64,000 nt of DNA. Origin: Trachythela sp. YZ-2020 (taxonomy: Eukaryota; Cnidaria; Anthozoa; Malacalcyonacea; Clavulariidae). The stretch spans positions 496,001 through 560,000 of the forward strand of contig JADLSH010000162.1 of NCBI GenBank assembly GCA_016169945.1, in the 5' to 3' direction. Shown here piece after piece: positions 50,396-62,620 of this stretch; position 1 is the first letter of the stretch; each line of letters opens with the position of its first letter. The position numbers were made by a program, and so were the translations under genes. The notes under the pieces were generated by a model. It did not search any database. It had not been told where the DNA came from and saw nothing but the letters and a program-made list of their open reading frames with translations.

Positions 50396-52370
50396 AGTTT
50401 AGTCCTTCACTTCAGTACTTCATCTTATATAAATGAAATGTTTATCCATCCAGTTAATCTAATACAGCTCAGTGGGTCACTGAACTCTATAGTAATACTG
50501 GATAGAAATCCTTTCACTTCAGTACTTCATCTTATATAAATGAAATGGTTCATCCATCCAGTCAAACTAATGCAGATCAGTGGTCACTGTACTTCATCTT
50601 ATATAAATGAAATGGTTCATCCATCTTCACTCCAGTACTTCATCTTATATAAATGAAATGGTTCATCCATCCAGTCAAACTAATGCAGATCAGTGGCCCG
50701 CTTCACTTCAGTACTTCATCTTATACAAATGAAATATTTATCCATCCAGTTAATCTAATACAGCTCAGTGGGTCACTGAACTCTATAGTAATACTGGATA
50801 GAAATCCTTTCACTTCAGTACTTCATCTTATATAAATGAAATGGTTCATCCATCCAGTCAAACTAATGCAGATCAGTGGCCCGCTTCACTCCAGTACTTC
50901 ATCTTATATATATGAAATGGTTCATCCATCCAGTCAAACTAATTCAGTGCTTCACTCCAGTACTTCATCTTATATAAATGAAATGGTTCATCCATCCAGT
51001 CAAACTAATGCAGATCAGTGGCCCGCTTCACTCCAGTACTTCATCTTATATATATGAAATGGTTCATCCATCCAGTCAAACTAATGCAGATCAGTGGCCC
51101 GCTTCACTACAGTACTTCATATTATATATGCTTCACTTCAGTACTTCATCTTATATAAATGAAATGGTTCATCCATCCAGTCAAACTAATGCAGATCAGT
51201 GGCCGCTTCACTTCAGTACTTCATCTTATATAAATGAAATGGTTCATCCATCCAGTCCTTCACTCCAGTACTTCATCTTATATATGAAATGGTTCATCCA
51301 TTTCACTTCAGTACTTCATCTTATATAAATGAAATGGTTCATCCATCCAGTCAAACTAATGCAGATCAGTGGCCCGCTTCACTTCAGTACTTCATCTTAT
51401 ATAAATGAAATGGTTCATCCATCCAGTCAAACTAATGCAGATCAGTGGCCCGCTTCACTTCAGTACTTCATCTTATATAAATGAAATGGTTCATCCATCC
51501 AGTCAAACTAATGCAGATCAGTGGCCCACTCCAGTACTTCATCTTATATAAATGAAATTTTCACTTCAGTACTTCATCTTATATAAATGAAATGGTTCAT
51601 CCATCCAGTCAAACTAATGCAGATCAGTGGCCCGCTTCACTTCAGTACTTCATCTTATATAAATGAAATATTTATACAACCAGTTAAACTAATGCAGCTC
51701 AGTGGGTCACTTCAGAACTTCATCTTATATAAATGAAATCTTCACTTCAGTACTTCATCTTATATAAATGAAATGGTTCATCCATCCAGTCAAACTAATG
51801 CAGATCAGTGGCCCGCTTCACTCCAGTACTTCATCTTATATAAATGAAATGGTTCATCCATCCAGTCAAACTAATGCAGATCAGTGGCCCGCTTCACTCC
51901 AGTACTTCATCTTATATACTTCACTTCAGTACTTCATCTTATATAAATGAAATGGTTCATCCATCCAGTCAAACTAATGCAGATCAGTGGCCCGCTTCAC
52001 TCCAGTACTTCATCTTATATAAATGAAATGTTTATCCATCCAGTTAATTTAATACAGCTCAGTGGGTCACTGAACTCTATAGTAATACTGGATAGAAATC
52101 CTTTCACTTCAGTACCTCATCTTATATAGATGAAATGGTTCATCCATCCAGTCAAACTACACGCGATCAGTGGTCCACTGATATGCATTAAATTGACTGG
52201 ATGGTTAAACCATTTCATCTAAATAAGATGAAGTACTGCAATTAAGGACTTCTATCCAGTATTACTATAGAGTTCAGTGACCCACTGATCTGCTTTTAAT
52301 TCACTGGATGGATGAACCATTTCATATATATAAGATGAAGTAGCAACGTGAAGGACTTCTATCACGGGCT
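50396..52370. repeat. 76-bp satellite array with terminal inversion
   Basis: About 22 units. The main unit is 76 bp (starts CTTCACTCCAGTACTTCATC, includes GGTTCATCCATCCAGTCAAA). A longer variant contains TATAGTAATACTGGATAGAA. From about 52165 to 52370 the units run in the opposite orientation. Open frames such as 50978-51328 come from the repeat itself. Confidence 0.92.
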
Positions 52371-53144
52371 CAAAGTTAATGTTCGGCATTAGTCGACTTG
52401 CCGTCGCATTGCTTCGGGAGTGCGACGGAATTCCGAACATTTCCGAATTTTGAAATTTTTCTCCGCGTGGTTCGACAAGAAACATGGCGAAGTTGGCAAG
52501 GTCCTTTTCATGAATCCTATACGTTTATTTGGAGGTAATATGCTGTATTTAATATCTGTTTTTGTACAGGAATACTTAGATTTTGTACTTAGATTGCTAA
52601 TAGATATGGAATCTTGGGGAACCAAGCCCGTGTTTAGTGCGATTTTTCGGCATAAAGTTTGTACTTTGTGTGTTCACTATTGGTCGATTGCCGAAATTGC
52701 AACCTTATTTTAGGTGGAATTTGTTGTTAATAGTGTTGACCAACCTATGAAAGAGACTCTAAGTAAGATCTAAGTCGCTTAATTCGTCGAAAATAGGCAT
52801 GCTTTTTGAGATCTTGCCGGGATCTTTAGTTAGGGAGGCAAAATTTGGATTCAAATTAAATATATGCAGTGACGATGCTGAGAACATCGTTTAACTGTTT
52901 TGCAAGATGTCATTGAAACATCAGTTAAATGAAATGAACTTCTTGTTCATTTCAAAACACAAAAATATTGAGAAATGATTTCCAGTCTTATTAACCACAT
53001 AGGAAAATGTTATGTTGCCAAAAGCCAGTCAAGAATAAGCATTTCTAAACTCACATAGGCAGTGATTTTTATGCAGAATTTAAACTGCCCAAGTTGAGCA
53101 ACCTTGTATTTTTATTTTTTGTTATATAAATAGTTATGTTATTT
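52371..53144 (+). other. Possible 5' end of a non-coding transcript
   Basis: A GC-richer patch (TTGCCGTCGCATTGCTTCGG) precedes AACATGGCGAAGTTGGCAAG and a GTAATA near 52535. The 97-residue frame at 52420-52713 has no family resemblance. Speculative. Confidence 0.25.
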
Positions 53145-53464
53145 CCCAGGTTGGAAAACATGCATGAATTTCCGTACACGTAGCTGTGAACGGATTGATT
53201 TTACAAAGTGCGAGCTGCAAGCAGACCCGTAATCAGATGTGAGCTGCAAGTTATTCACAATAGTTATTCACAGATCTAAGTAAATATCCTTGTCTCCTTT
53301 AAGATTTAGTATATTTCTGACTCTGAAAAGGCCATTTCCGATGATCTAAAGACTACAAATCTCAATAAATTTGTGTGAGCAGTGAGCAACGCTAATTTCA
53401 GATGCGAATTGTGAACCTTAAATTTGTCCGTAGCTGCAAGTGGAGGCAAGTTTTCCAACCTGGG
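53145..53464. mobile_element. MITE with CCCAGGTTGGAAAAC TIR
   Basis: Ends CCCAGGTTGGAAAAC and GTTTTCCAACCTGGG, flanked on both sides by TTATTT (53139-53144, 53465-53470). Confidence 0.85.
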
Positions 53465-53615
53465 TTATTTTGGACGTAATTGGGAAAAACGGTATTTACA
53501 CCCTGATTTTGCATATCATTTGCAAATCTAGTTTAAATATTACCCTACCACTGAAGAGTAAAATTGTCTGGCGTTAGACAGAGTAAAATACTAAAGAAGG
53601 GCGTATCTGGCATAT

Positions 53616-54000
53616 CATAGGCGGATTTTCTGGGGGGGTGCGCACCCCCCCAAAAATATTTTGCACCCCCCCAAAAAGTTCTCCACCCCTAGAAATTTTT
53701 ACCCAAAAAAAATTTAAATGCTCATTGGGATAAATGACAGTAGTGTGATTGAAATAAAGATTTTGAACTAAGTAAGACTAAAAACAAGGATTTTGAACTA
53801 AATAAGGATTTTGACCAAAAATCTCAAAATTTTCTGGGGCTTAGCCCTTACCCCCAGTGCCAACTGTGCCCCCAAACCCCTGCTGCAGCTTGCTCGGCGG
53901 CGCTACGCACCCTGTCGCTCACCTCCCCCCCTAAATTTTTGGCACCCCCCCTAAATTTTCGGCACCCCCCCCCAGAGCAAAATCTGAAAATCCGCCTATG
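53616..54000. mobile_element. TIR element with CATAGGCGGATTTTC ends
   Basis: CATAGGCGGATTTTCTGG and GAAAATCCGCCTATG are inverted; the interior is poly-C/poly-G rich (GCACCCCCCC). Confidence 0.8.
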
Positions 54001-54081
54001 GTATCTGGGTGCATTGCAAGATAATGAGTTGATATAAATCATTTGCATGTTAAATAGCAACATTTTCTCAAATTGTTTTAG

Positions 54082-54374
54082 ATATTTGTTGCAAGTTTAA
54101 AGAATGTCTCAACGTGTTGACTGAAGTGTTGTTAACCACGACATATGCAAGGTATGTAATTTTTCCTCTCTAATTTGTACCCTGCATATTTAGCAATGAC
54201 CTTTTTAATTAAACTAAGTCGATCATTCACATGATCCTTATAATAATAATAGAAATTATATTCTTAAATATTTTTAGATCTATTTGAAGTTGCAAGTCTG
54301 AAGATTCTCTGCAAATGTTGGCTGAAGTTTTGTTTATCATGAAGAACGAATATCTCAGTGACAGTATATGTAAG
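54082..54374 (+). ncRNA. Two related exon-like segments (putative non-coding)
   Basis: 54082-54151 (preceded by TTTTAG, followed by GTATGT) and 54278-54374 (preceded by TTTTTAG, followed by GTTCTA) share GTTGCAAGT, TCT and TGACTGAAG/TGGCTGAAG-type stretches in order. Neither keeps an obvious protein frame. Confidence 0.25.
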
Positions 54375-57195
54375 GTTCTAAATACTTTTTCTATGTTTTA
54401 GTTTAAGCATGGAATGCTTTGAACATTATATGGTTGCTCGTGGTCAGTGGCTTGTTCATTTTTAAAAATCATGGCAGCAAAAATATTACCATGCCTATTT
54501 TACAATAAATAATCTTGAAAATTGCTTTTTCGTGGACATTAATGGATGCTTGATATTAGGCTTTCTTATGCCACCAATCACAGCAAACCTCTAATTTTCA
54601 AACCATTCTATTTTCAGAACAAGCCAAAGAATGACAAACTGTTGTGTCTATTGTGTTAAAAATTAATGTGACACAGTTTGGACATAAATTTCTCCTGTTT
54701 AGCATAATAACCTATTCCTGTAACAATTTTTTGTCATTTTTTTGGCTTGGTCACATTGTTCACAGTGAGAAGATTGAGGTGGTTTTATAAGAGCCCAAAG
54801 CATTTATGTTTGAAATCAGACAGATTATGTTATATTAATTATTCAGCCTGCAGAATTTAGGAGAAAGAATATCATCCAAAATGTATTGTCAAAATCAATC
54901 ATGTTTTGTCTTTTGGTATCTATTATGTGTAGATCCTTTATAAACAATAATTTTAATTCAAGCCTCAGGAAGAGAACAATGGTCCATTGTTTGTAAAAAC
55001 ATGTTTTAATTGAATATTTTTTAAAGAAAAGGACATTAACTGGGCTTCTGTATCTACCATCTCAGTCTTCTCTTGTTTAAACTGACTTCTGATATTTGTT
55101 TGAAGTTTGGAAAGTTCATTTGAAAATCACAGCATTTCTTTCAAATTTGATCTGGGTTTTGTAGGGAGCTTGCAATATTAAATTGCGGACAGTCAAATTG
55201 CAGATCAATTGATGTATACAACCTCCAAGTTAGCACTGTTTAGAACTGCCTCGTTCCTTGATAAATTCTGTTTTGTTTACCCAGCAAAACTCATTCCTAT
55301 GTTGGATTATTCATGAGTTGTAATATGGACAAAAATAGAATAGGTTTTTTGAGGAATGTTGCAGTTCTGTTCAGTGCTGACGTATTGGGTTTGTGTACTT
55401 CAATTGATCTACAATTTGACTGGCCAGTTTATTTCTCAAGCCAAACAGATGTGTGATTTTGAATAGCACATTTAAACTTTGCAACAAACTTTGTGATTTT
55501 CACTAGTAACTCTTCCAAGATTAAAACAAACATTTGAAGTTAGAATAGGTTTATTGAAATTACAAAGTGGAACTTGTTTGAATACAGATGAACTGAAGCA
55601 GCACTTTTGGGCTAGTGCATGTGAGATGGTAAAAATAGACCACAACTAGCTGTCAACTTGAGTTTACCAGATGATGTCCTTTGGAGTCCTGTATGTATTG
55701 TGTAAAGACGATGAAAAGTATTCAAAAATATATGATTGTTTGGTGAAAATTTTCTTACTTGGCCATTGAAGTTTCAATAGTTATTTTAGAAATTACTGTA
55801 AGCCAATTCAAGGATTAGAAAATAGAAATGAAAAGATCTCCAAACAAAGTGACATAGTTTTGTTGAGTGCCCCCATTTTAGGGTTCCCTTATAAAATTAT
55901 TGATATAGCTCTGCAAGGTTTTGACATAGTCAAGGATCGTGTCTACTTTAAGGGCTAGAAATGAACAATTTACTATTTGTGTTTGGAATTTTTAGTTTAC
56001 AAGATGTTGTTCTTAGAAATATGTTCTAGAACTTCTGTTTTCGTAAATAGTTGGCTGGTTTTAATATGTTTTCATTTGGCAGTTACTTTTGAAATTCATT
56101 TTGTTGGCTTCAGTTCAGCTTTACTTTCAAATAGTTCCACTTTGTAAGAGTGTGGTGTAATAGGTGTAATAATAATATAAGAAAACAGGTTTACATGGCT
56201 TTCAGGACATGGTCTTTTCAACAAGTAAGTAAAGATATGTTTATACTTCAAAGAGATTTGTTTTTAACCTGACAAGAATAGTGTCCAAAATTGACTAAAA
56301 TTGCTCTACAAAGAACAATGTGTTTTGATATTTGTGTTTGGTTTGTTTTAATGTTAATACTACATTGTGATGAAATTGTAAAATGATATTTTGTCATTTT
56401 CAAAAACTCCAAGGATTTGGAAATTGTTTTCGTAGAACAAGAATACTTTGGGACTGGTCATAAAGTATAGGTGGGGATGGGCTATGAAAATGGGGGGGGG
56501 GCAGGGTCATGCAAATTTTAAACTACACTGAGGGTAGGTCACAACAATTACATACACTTGAAAGTATTAATATGATATCTAAACTCATGCAACACAAATA
56601 TTGTATTACTAAATTTGTAATGTTGCATTTTGCAAGATCTTTACAACAGAAATTACCAGCAAATGGTACTATAAATATGCAGCAATAGCATTTCAGACCA
56701 TCAACAAATTTTCCCAGAGCATGCCCCTGGACACCCCTAGGTCTTGTCCCCTAATATGTCACAGGACCATGTCTTGAAAGAAGACTCTAAGATGCATTTG
56801 AGTCAAATTATACTAGGAATGGGTCATTGTGTTCTCAGCTGTCAAGTAGGGGTGGGTCATATGTATTTCTTGACAAATTGGTGGGTGGGTCACCAAAAAC
56901 CTCCTTTGTAAAATTCATTTTCATTGCCCACCCCCTGTGCTTGATGACCAGTCTCTATTTCCCTTGTGGAAACATAAATCCTGTTTTGAGTTATCTAAAA
57001 ATACTGACGAGTTTTCTTTGAAACGAAAAGTTTGCACTTCAACCGAATTATCAAAATACTGTGTGAAAATTTTAAAACTTGGTGCTTGAATTTCGTTTAC
57101 TATTGATTTCAAAAACAAAAAGGTTTTCGAAGTGAAATCTAAGAGAGGATTGTTTTTAAAAAATATATCTGTTATGTGGAGGGTTTGGAAGCCCG
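54375..57195 (+). other. T-rich unique stretch, no gene recognised
   Basis: Little repeat structure except a degenerate GGGTGGGTCA-type region at 56460-56900. Few open frames. The + strand is T- and G-rich, as in long 3' UTRs or lncRNAs. Confidence 0.4.
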
Positions 57196-57199
57196 GCAA

Positions 57200-58925
57200 A
57201 CTTCAAATGTATGATTTCGTAGTAGAAATTCCTATTAACGTTTCGAAAATCTTCAATTTTTGAACGCGATGCAGAACTTATGAAAACCAGAGTATTTGTT
57301 TCTCATAACGTATGTAAAAGGCATGTTTTAACCAACTTTTAATCGCAAAGATCCATCTGGTTTCGTTGGTCATACTATATTGGGGCGTGAGCTATCATGT
57401 TACAACTTTGAGTCAAGGATAACAAGCCAAATATTCGAAAATACGCCTGGTAATTCCCAGATTATAGCGCGGAGTTTTTTTGGGTGAATATATTTATATT
57501 CTCAAAAGCTTTCATAGTTTTAAAGGGATATGGCAATAAAAATTTAGTTTGTCTCATTTCAAAGAACTTTTAAAATTATATGAAAATCACCGATTTTTCG
57601 TATCTTTCTTAGTTCTTGAGAGTTGAGATATTTTGACAGAAATAATCAGAAATCAGCGAGCTCCCCGCCATCTTGGATTTTTGGATATGCATGTTACGTC
57701 ACAAGCAGGGTCACGCAAGTGAAGTATTATACCCAGAAAACCTAGAAAGCCAATGGTCATTATGAGCCCAAAATTATACTTCGGTCACTATTTCAAATAA
57801 CAAATTGACTGACAACTTTTTAAACATCTACTAATTGTTATTTGTTTACCTATGAGTAGTTTTATATGGCTAACCCTGCTTGTGACGTCACTAAACCACC
57901 GTTAATGAGATCAAAAATAAATCAAAGATGGCGGACAGCTCATTGTTTTCAGTTAAAATATCTCCAGAACTAAGAAAGATACGAAAAATCGGTAAGGGAA
58001 ATTTATATATAATTTTAAAAGTTATTTCAAAGAGATAAACTAAATACGATAACCATTTGTACGGGATGGATATACAGTAACGTGGGCAGCATTTATATGA
58101 CCATGTAAGGTATCAAATATATTTTAAACACGGAAATGTGTTACAATACATATTAAAGTCAAAGCTGAAATCATGCTGCAAGATACTGTATCAACATTAA
58201 GCGATTATTGTAGATTTTTTATCATGAATTAATTAACATTGCAGTTGTAGCAGTTTCACATACGTGCATATGTACTCATAGTAAATATTACTCAAATTTA
58301 AGACTGAGCCGAGTTCGGCCAGCATTGCAACAATATGTATTCTGTAAATTATGTATCATTGATGTCGCGCACACGAAACTTTCAATTCGAAAGCTAGAAC
58401 AGGCATTTATGTAATATACGTTGTCTATTAATAAGATCGAACTTACTAGTTCTGGACTTGGGATTATAAATCATTTCAAGCAAAGCCTAAGGACAACAAT
58501 GTTTCTTGATGACATATAATTTTGCCCAATAAATATCCATCTCGAAAACAAAGGCAAATAAGAACTTCTAAATGTTTCTTCCACTCCTCACGAATTCTAG
58601 CGATGTCAGATGTGAAACTATGAAAGCTTTTCGGTATATTCATCTATTCACCCAAACGAATTCACTATAATCTGAGAGATTCCAGGCGAGAGATACTTCG
58701 CTCATTTTCCTCGATTCTAAGATAAAATAGTTCGCGCCCCGTCGCGATATATTATGCCCAGCGAAACCAGATGGGCCTGTCCGATTAAAAAGTTGGTCAA
58801 AACATGCCTTTTACATACACTATGAAAGGACATATACTGTGGTTGTCATAAGCTCTGCATCGCGTTCAAAAATTGAAAAGTTTCGAAACGTCAATAGGGA
58901 TTTATACTACAAAATCACACATTTG
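57200..58925. mobile_element. Large foldback element with two nested inverted pairs
   Basis: The outer arms at about 57210-57520 and 58610-58915 share AATTTTTGAACGCGATGCAG and GTAAAAGGCATGTTTT. The inner arms at about 57530-57720 and 57875-58030 share ACCGATTTTTCGTATCTTTC and GTCACAAGCAGGGT. Arms are imperfect (roughly 75-85% by eye). Confidence 0.7.
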
Positions 58926-59001
58926 TGCACTACTTTTGTCACGTGACGAAAACTTCAACATAATGCGACACGTGACCGAAGTTTCCAAACCCTGTCGTAT
59001 A

Positions 59002-59424
59002 TACAGGGTGCCTCCAAAAAAGGTAATCCGACGTCAGCACGCTATTGTGCGTAAATGACTTGGTAAACGAGCGTAATTTTTTAATATTAAGAAAGATCAG
59101 GCTTTTAGCTGTTGAATGACACGTTTTTCCTCCAATATGGAGAAAAAATGAGCAAATACGAGTCCGATAAAAATTGTTCTGTGCCTAATTAAAGCAGTGC
59201 ATGACAAAAGGAAAGCAATTAATCACGAATGTGTCATTTTAACAATGAGTTTAGAGCTTGGCTCGCATATGCTCATTTTCCCTCCATATTGGATGAAAAA
59301 CGTGTCATCCAACAGCTAAAAGCCTGATCTTTATGATTATGAAACAATTACGTTCATGCACCGAGTAATTAACGCACAATGGCATGCTAAAGTTGGATTA
59401 CCTTTTTTTTTTAGACACCCTGTA
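59002..59424. mobile_element. Mariner/Tc1-like MITE
   Basis: TACAGGGTGCCTCCAAAAAA and its diverged inverse ending GACACCCTGTA; the interior is a second inverted pair (GATCAGGCTTTTAGCTGTTG). TA flanks. Confidence 0.8.
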
Positions 59425-60430
59425 TTACTGTAACTATGAATGGGTTTACCACCAAGAAAAATCGTACCACTGTTTGATTTTCTTAAGCAAAGCAAATTGA
59501 AATCAATATTTGTTCAAAAAAATAGTATGAGATTTGTAAGTTATAAAATGGTTTATAGAAAAACTATTGAAACTATTTGTTGCATTAAATTTACGCATTT
59601 TCATCACATGAATTAGTATTTACATTATCCAATTAATTTACACTGAGTTGTCAGGTTAAAATACAATAAGAAAGATATATGGCTTTTTAAGATGAGGATA
59701 TTTCGAAATTTTCAAAAAATTTCATTTGGCAAAACTTAATTATAAATCCTTAAGTATTACGTTTACTGTGATATTCAATGCTGTCAAGATGTGTCAAGAT
59801 GTTATAAAGGCACTTTATAACTGCTTATAACTGCTTTTCAGCAATTAAATTCCTTAACGTCTTGCCAACGACTTAGCAACTCCTCTCCCTTTTAAAACAC
59901 GTCCGGTAAAATTATTGCTTTTCATACTCGAATGAAAGTCGCAGCGACTTCACCAAAAACACTAAGTGCGTTTGTAAATGAAGAAAAACTAAGCATGCTC
60001 AATTTACCATAATTACTATATCTTTGAGCCATATTCTTTCTTTGTAATTGTAAAATAACTCTGTCTTGAGCTTTGGGTATCTCGCTGAGACTCGTTTATT
60101 TCGCTGAAATTCTCACTAAGAGTTGTTTTATAATTATTGATCTCTAAGTATAAACATTTATCTTGAAAAGACCAAGTTCTCTTGTTTTCTCAAGGTTTAA
60201 CGTTTTTAGATGTTAATTCTTGAGCAAACAAGTTGTTTTTAATGCTGTGTTTAATCACTTGTGTTGAACACAATGTTAAATGTTCTCTTGTGCCATGTTT
60301 TGTTTTCTTCTATTGTTATTTAAATAAGTATGCAGTTGTGGTACTCTTTTATTGTTAATATATTTGTAACAGTTACAATCTTTTCAATAAATTGTTCATT
60401 AATTATACACTGGTGTCCTCTTAATTAAAA
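59425..60430 (+). other. Unique stretch ending in AATAAA
   Basis: No coding frame. AATAAA at 60386-60391 could end a transcript read on the + strand. Confidence 0.35.
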
Positions 60431-61465
60431 ATTCAATTCCCATGGGAATTGAAAATTTGAAAAAAAATATATATCCCCCTTGAGAGAGGCTCTTAGCCTC
60501 GCTACCCAGCCAGCTCCCAAGTACTACCTCTACTTTAAGTGAAGTAGCACTCGGAGAGCTGGCCAGGTAGCGAGGCAAAGAGCCCTCCCCCCAACCCTGG
60601 CCAGCTCTCCAAGTGTCACTTTAAGTAGAAGTACCTCCCCACACATTGTAGAGGTACTTACAGCACTTCTAGAAGTGGCACTCGGAGAGCCAGCCAGGAG
60701 AGCATGGCAAAGAGAAGACCAACCTTGCAAATGCAAATGAATGCAAATTGCTAAGTTGATCTTCTCTTGAGAGCAGCCGCGCATACCTAGCAAATGTAAA
60801 ACAACAAATGTTAGTAAGAAATACTTAGCATGCAAATTTGAATCCCATGGCCGAAATGACAAGGTCGCCCCACTGATCCCTACCCACTGCCTCGGCTACC
60901 TCATTCTGCCTATCTGCCTCAGTTCTAAGCTGCCTAAAAAAATTACGTTATAAACAAAAAAGCAAAATAAAAAGGATAAATTACGTTACAATAGCTATCC
61001 TATAACCCACTTAGACTGAGTTTTGGATTCAGTTTCGAAACGTAGAACCTTAACTGAAAGGACATGGGCTTTTTGTTTTGTTAACTGATCCGAAGTAGGT
61101 ATACACGGAAGACTTACCTAAACCAGAGGCTCGGTCAAATAAGCATGAGAATGCGTAGTGTTGTGCGCGAACATATTTTAGAATATAAAAAAACTATTTT
61201 TTATCAATTGACAAATTTGAATTGAAAAAGAAATAGGACATACCAGCAATTTAAATCTAAACCGAAAAACAGTTTATCAATGTAGTTTAAACAAGTCGAA
61301 ATGTATATTAGAAATATTGATATGAAACGCAATTCCCATACTCATTTAACCGGAACGCCTTCATTTGCATGGTATATCGCAGCTGCTCTCAACCCACTTC
61401 CGTAATTTGCTTTAGTGCACACAAACAATGAATTAATTGTTCCATTGTTTTCCCTGAAAGTAACA
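60431..61465. other. Palindrome-rich intergenic segment
   Basis: AATTCCCATGGGAATTGAAAA at 60436 recurs at 61559. Inverted GCTGGCCAGGTAGCGAGGC-type blocks fill 60490-60720. No gene recognised; the - strand frame at 60530-60862 has no family likeness. Confidence 0.45.
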
Positions 61466-62101
61466 AGGTACTTATCATATTTAATCAAAGAGGATTCATT
61501 ATAAAGTCAAATTTTCACTATATGAAACCAACATTAGCATGAAAACAAAGCATAGTGTATTCCCATGGGAATTGAAAAAATGAATAAAAAGAATCCAACA
61601 AATTCTATTGATTTTATGCTTGAAATCAATAAATCATTCCTCTGCTCTGCTTGTTTTCAGCGTATGTTAATTTCATTGCGAATACAAGTCTAACTGCATT
61701 TTACAGTGATTTTGGTTAAGCCTCTACTTACTTTGTTTTCAGAAACGACTACAATCGAAAATGTTTGTGAAACACTGTTTGTGAAAAGTTGCTTTAAGGT
61801 ATTGGAAACTCTTAAAACATATATAATTTTCATGACATAATCTATTTAGTTTTCACACAATTAATATTGTGCTTTGAACGCTCATACCAGACTTGCACAT
61901 TTCCATTATCAACATCCAAAACCATACCAAGTTATATTTGCATAAAATGCGTCGAAAACTGCGTTACGCCATGTAATATCATATATATCAATGTTTTTCT
62001 AATTTTGGCATGAAATTCGTTGTTCGGTTTTTGCTTTTTCAATGAGAAACAAGTGTAATCGCTAAAATCCTCTTTGATCACTTAATAAGTACCTTGTTAA
62101 C
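61466..62101. mobile_element. TIR element with AACAAGGTACTTAT ends
   Basis: AACAAGGTACTTATCATATT and its inverse AAGTACCTTGTT, followed inward by ATCAAAGAGGATT on both arms. Confidence 0.65.
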
Positions 62102-62324
62102 CTGCAGTACATTAATCTTGGTAATGTTGTGGCTTCTGATGGTTGCGGATCGTCATTTTTCTCGTGGGTTCATGAGGCCTTCAGCCCTTGTTCTGGTCTT
62201 TCTTCTTTGGTTTGATTGTTCAGCTTTCTTCTTACCAAATCAAATCCTTTTGGAAATAAATGAACTATATTTATTAGGTGATAATTAGCTAAAAGACATT
62301 AATTAAAGGTGTGGTGGGACATTA

Positions 62325-62475
62325 CAGCCTTTCGATAATTACGTCACGAATACTTACTTGGCGTGGCAGCCTCGCTATCGTGAATCAAGATGAACGGATA
62401 TTCGCTCACGATTCACGAGAACGAGGCTCCCGGCCCAACGAGTGATCGGTGGACGTAATTATCGAAAAGGTGTAT
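62325..62475. mobile_element. MITE with TTTCGATAATTACGT ends
   Basis: CCTTTCGATAATTACGTC and GACGTAATTATCGAAAAGG are inverted; an inner GATTCACGA...TCGTGAATC pair. Confidence 0.7.
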
Positions 62476-62544
62476 TAAAGTGAGGAAGGAGTAAAAGTCA
62501 ATTAGTCAATAACATATTATATTAAATAAACAAAGCTTACCTTT

Positions 62545-62620
62545 TTCTAGACATTAAGATACTGCCCTTATTAAGATACTGCCCTTATTAAGATACTGCC
62601 CTTATTAAGATACTGCCCTT
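62545..62620. repeat. 19-bp tandem repeat, 4 units
   Basis: TTAAGATACTGCCCTTA repeated four times. Confidence 0.8.

Noticed and set aside
50653..52129. Repeated frames reading MKWFIHPVKLMQISGPLHSS
   Set aside because: The 76-bp satellite gives this peptide in shifting frames; unit length is not a multiple of 3, and there is no gene context.
60530..60862. 110-codon - strand gene
   Set aside because: It lies across palindromic repeat blocks and has no conserved motif or splice context.
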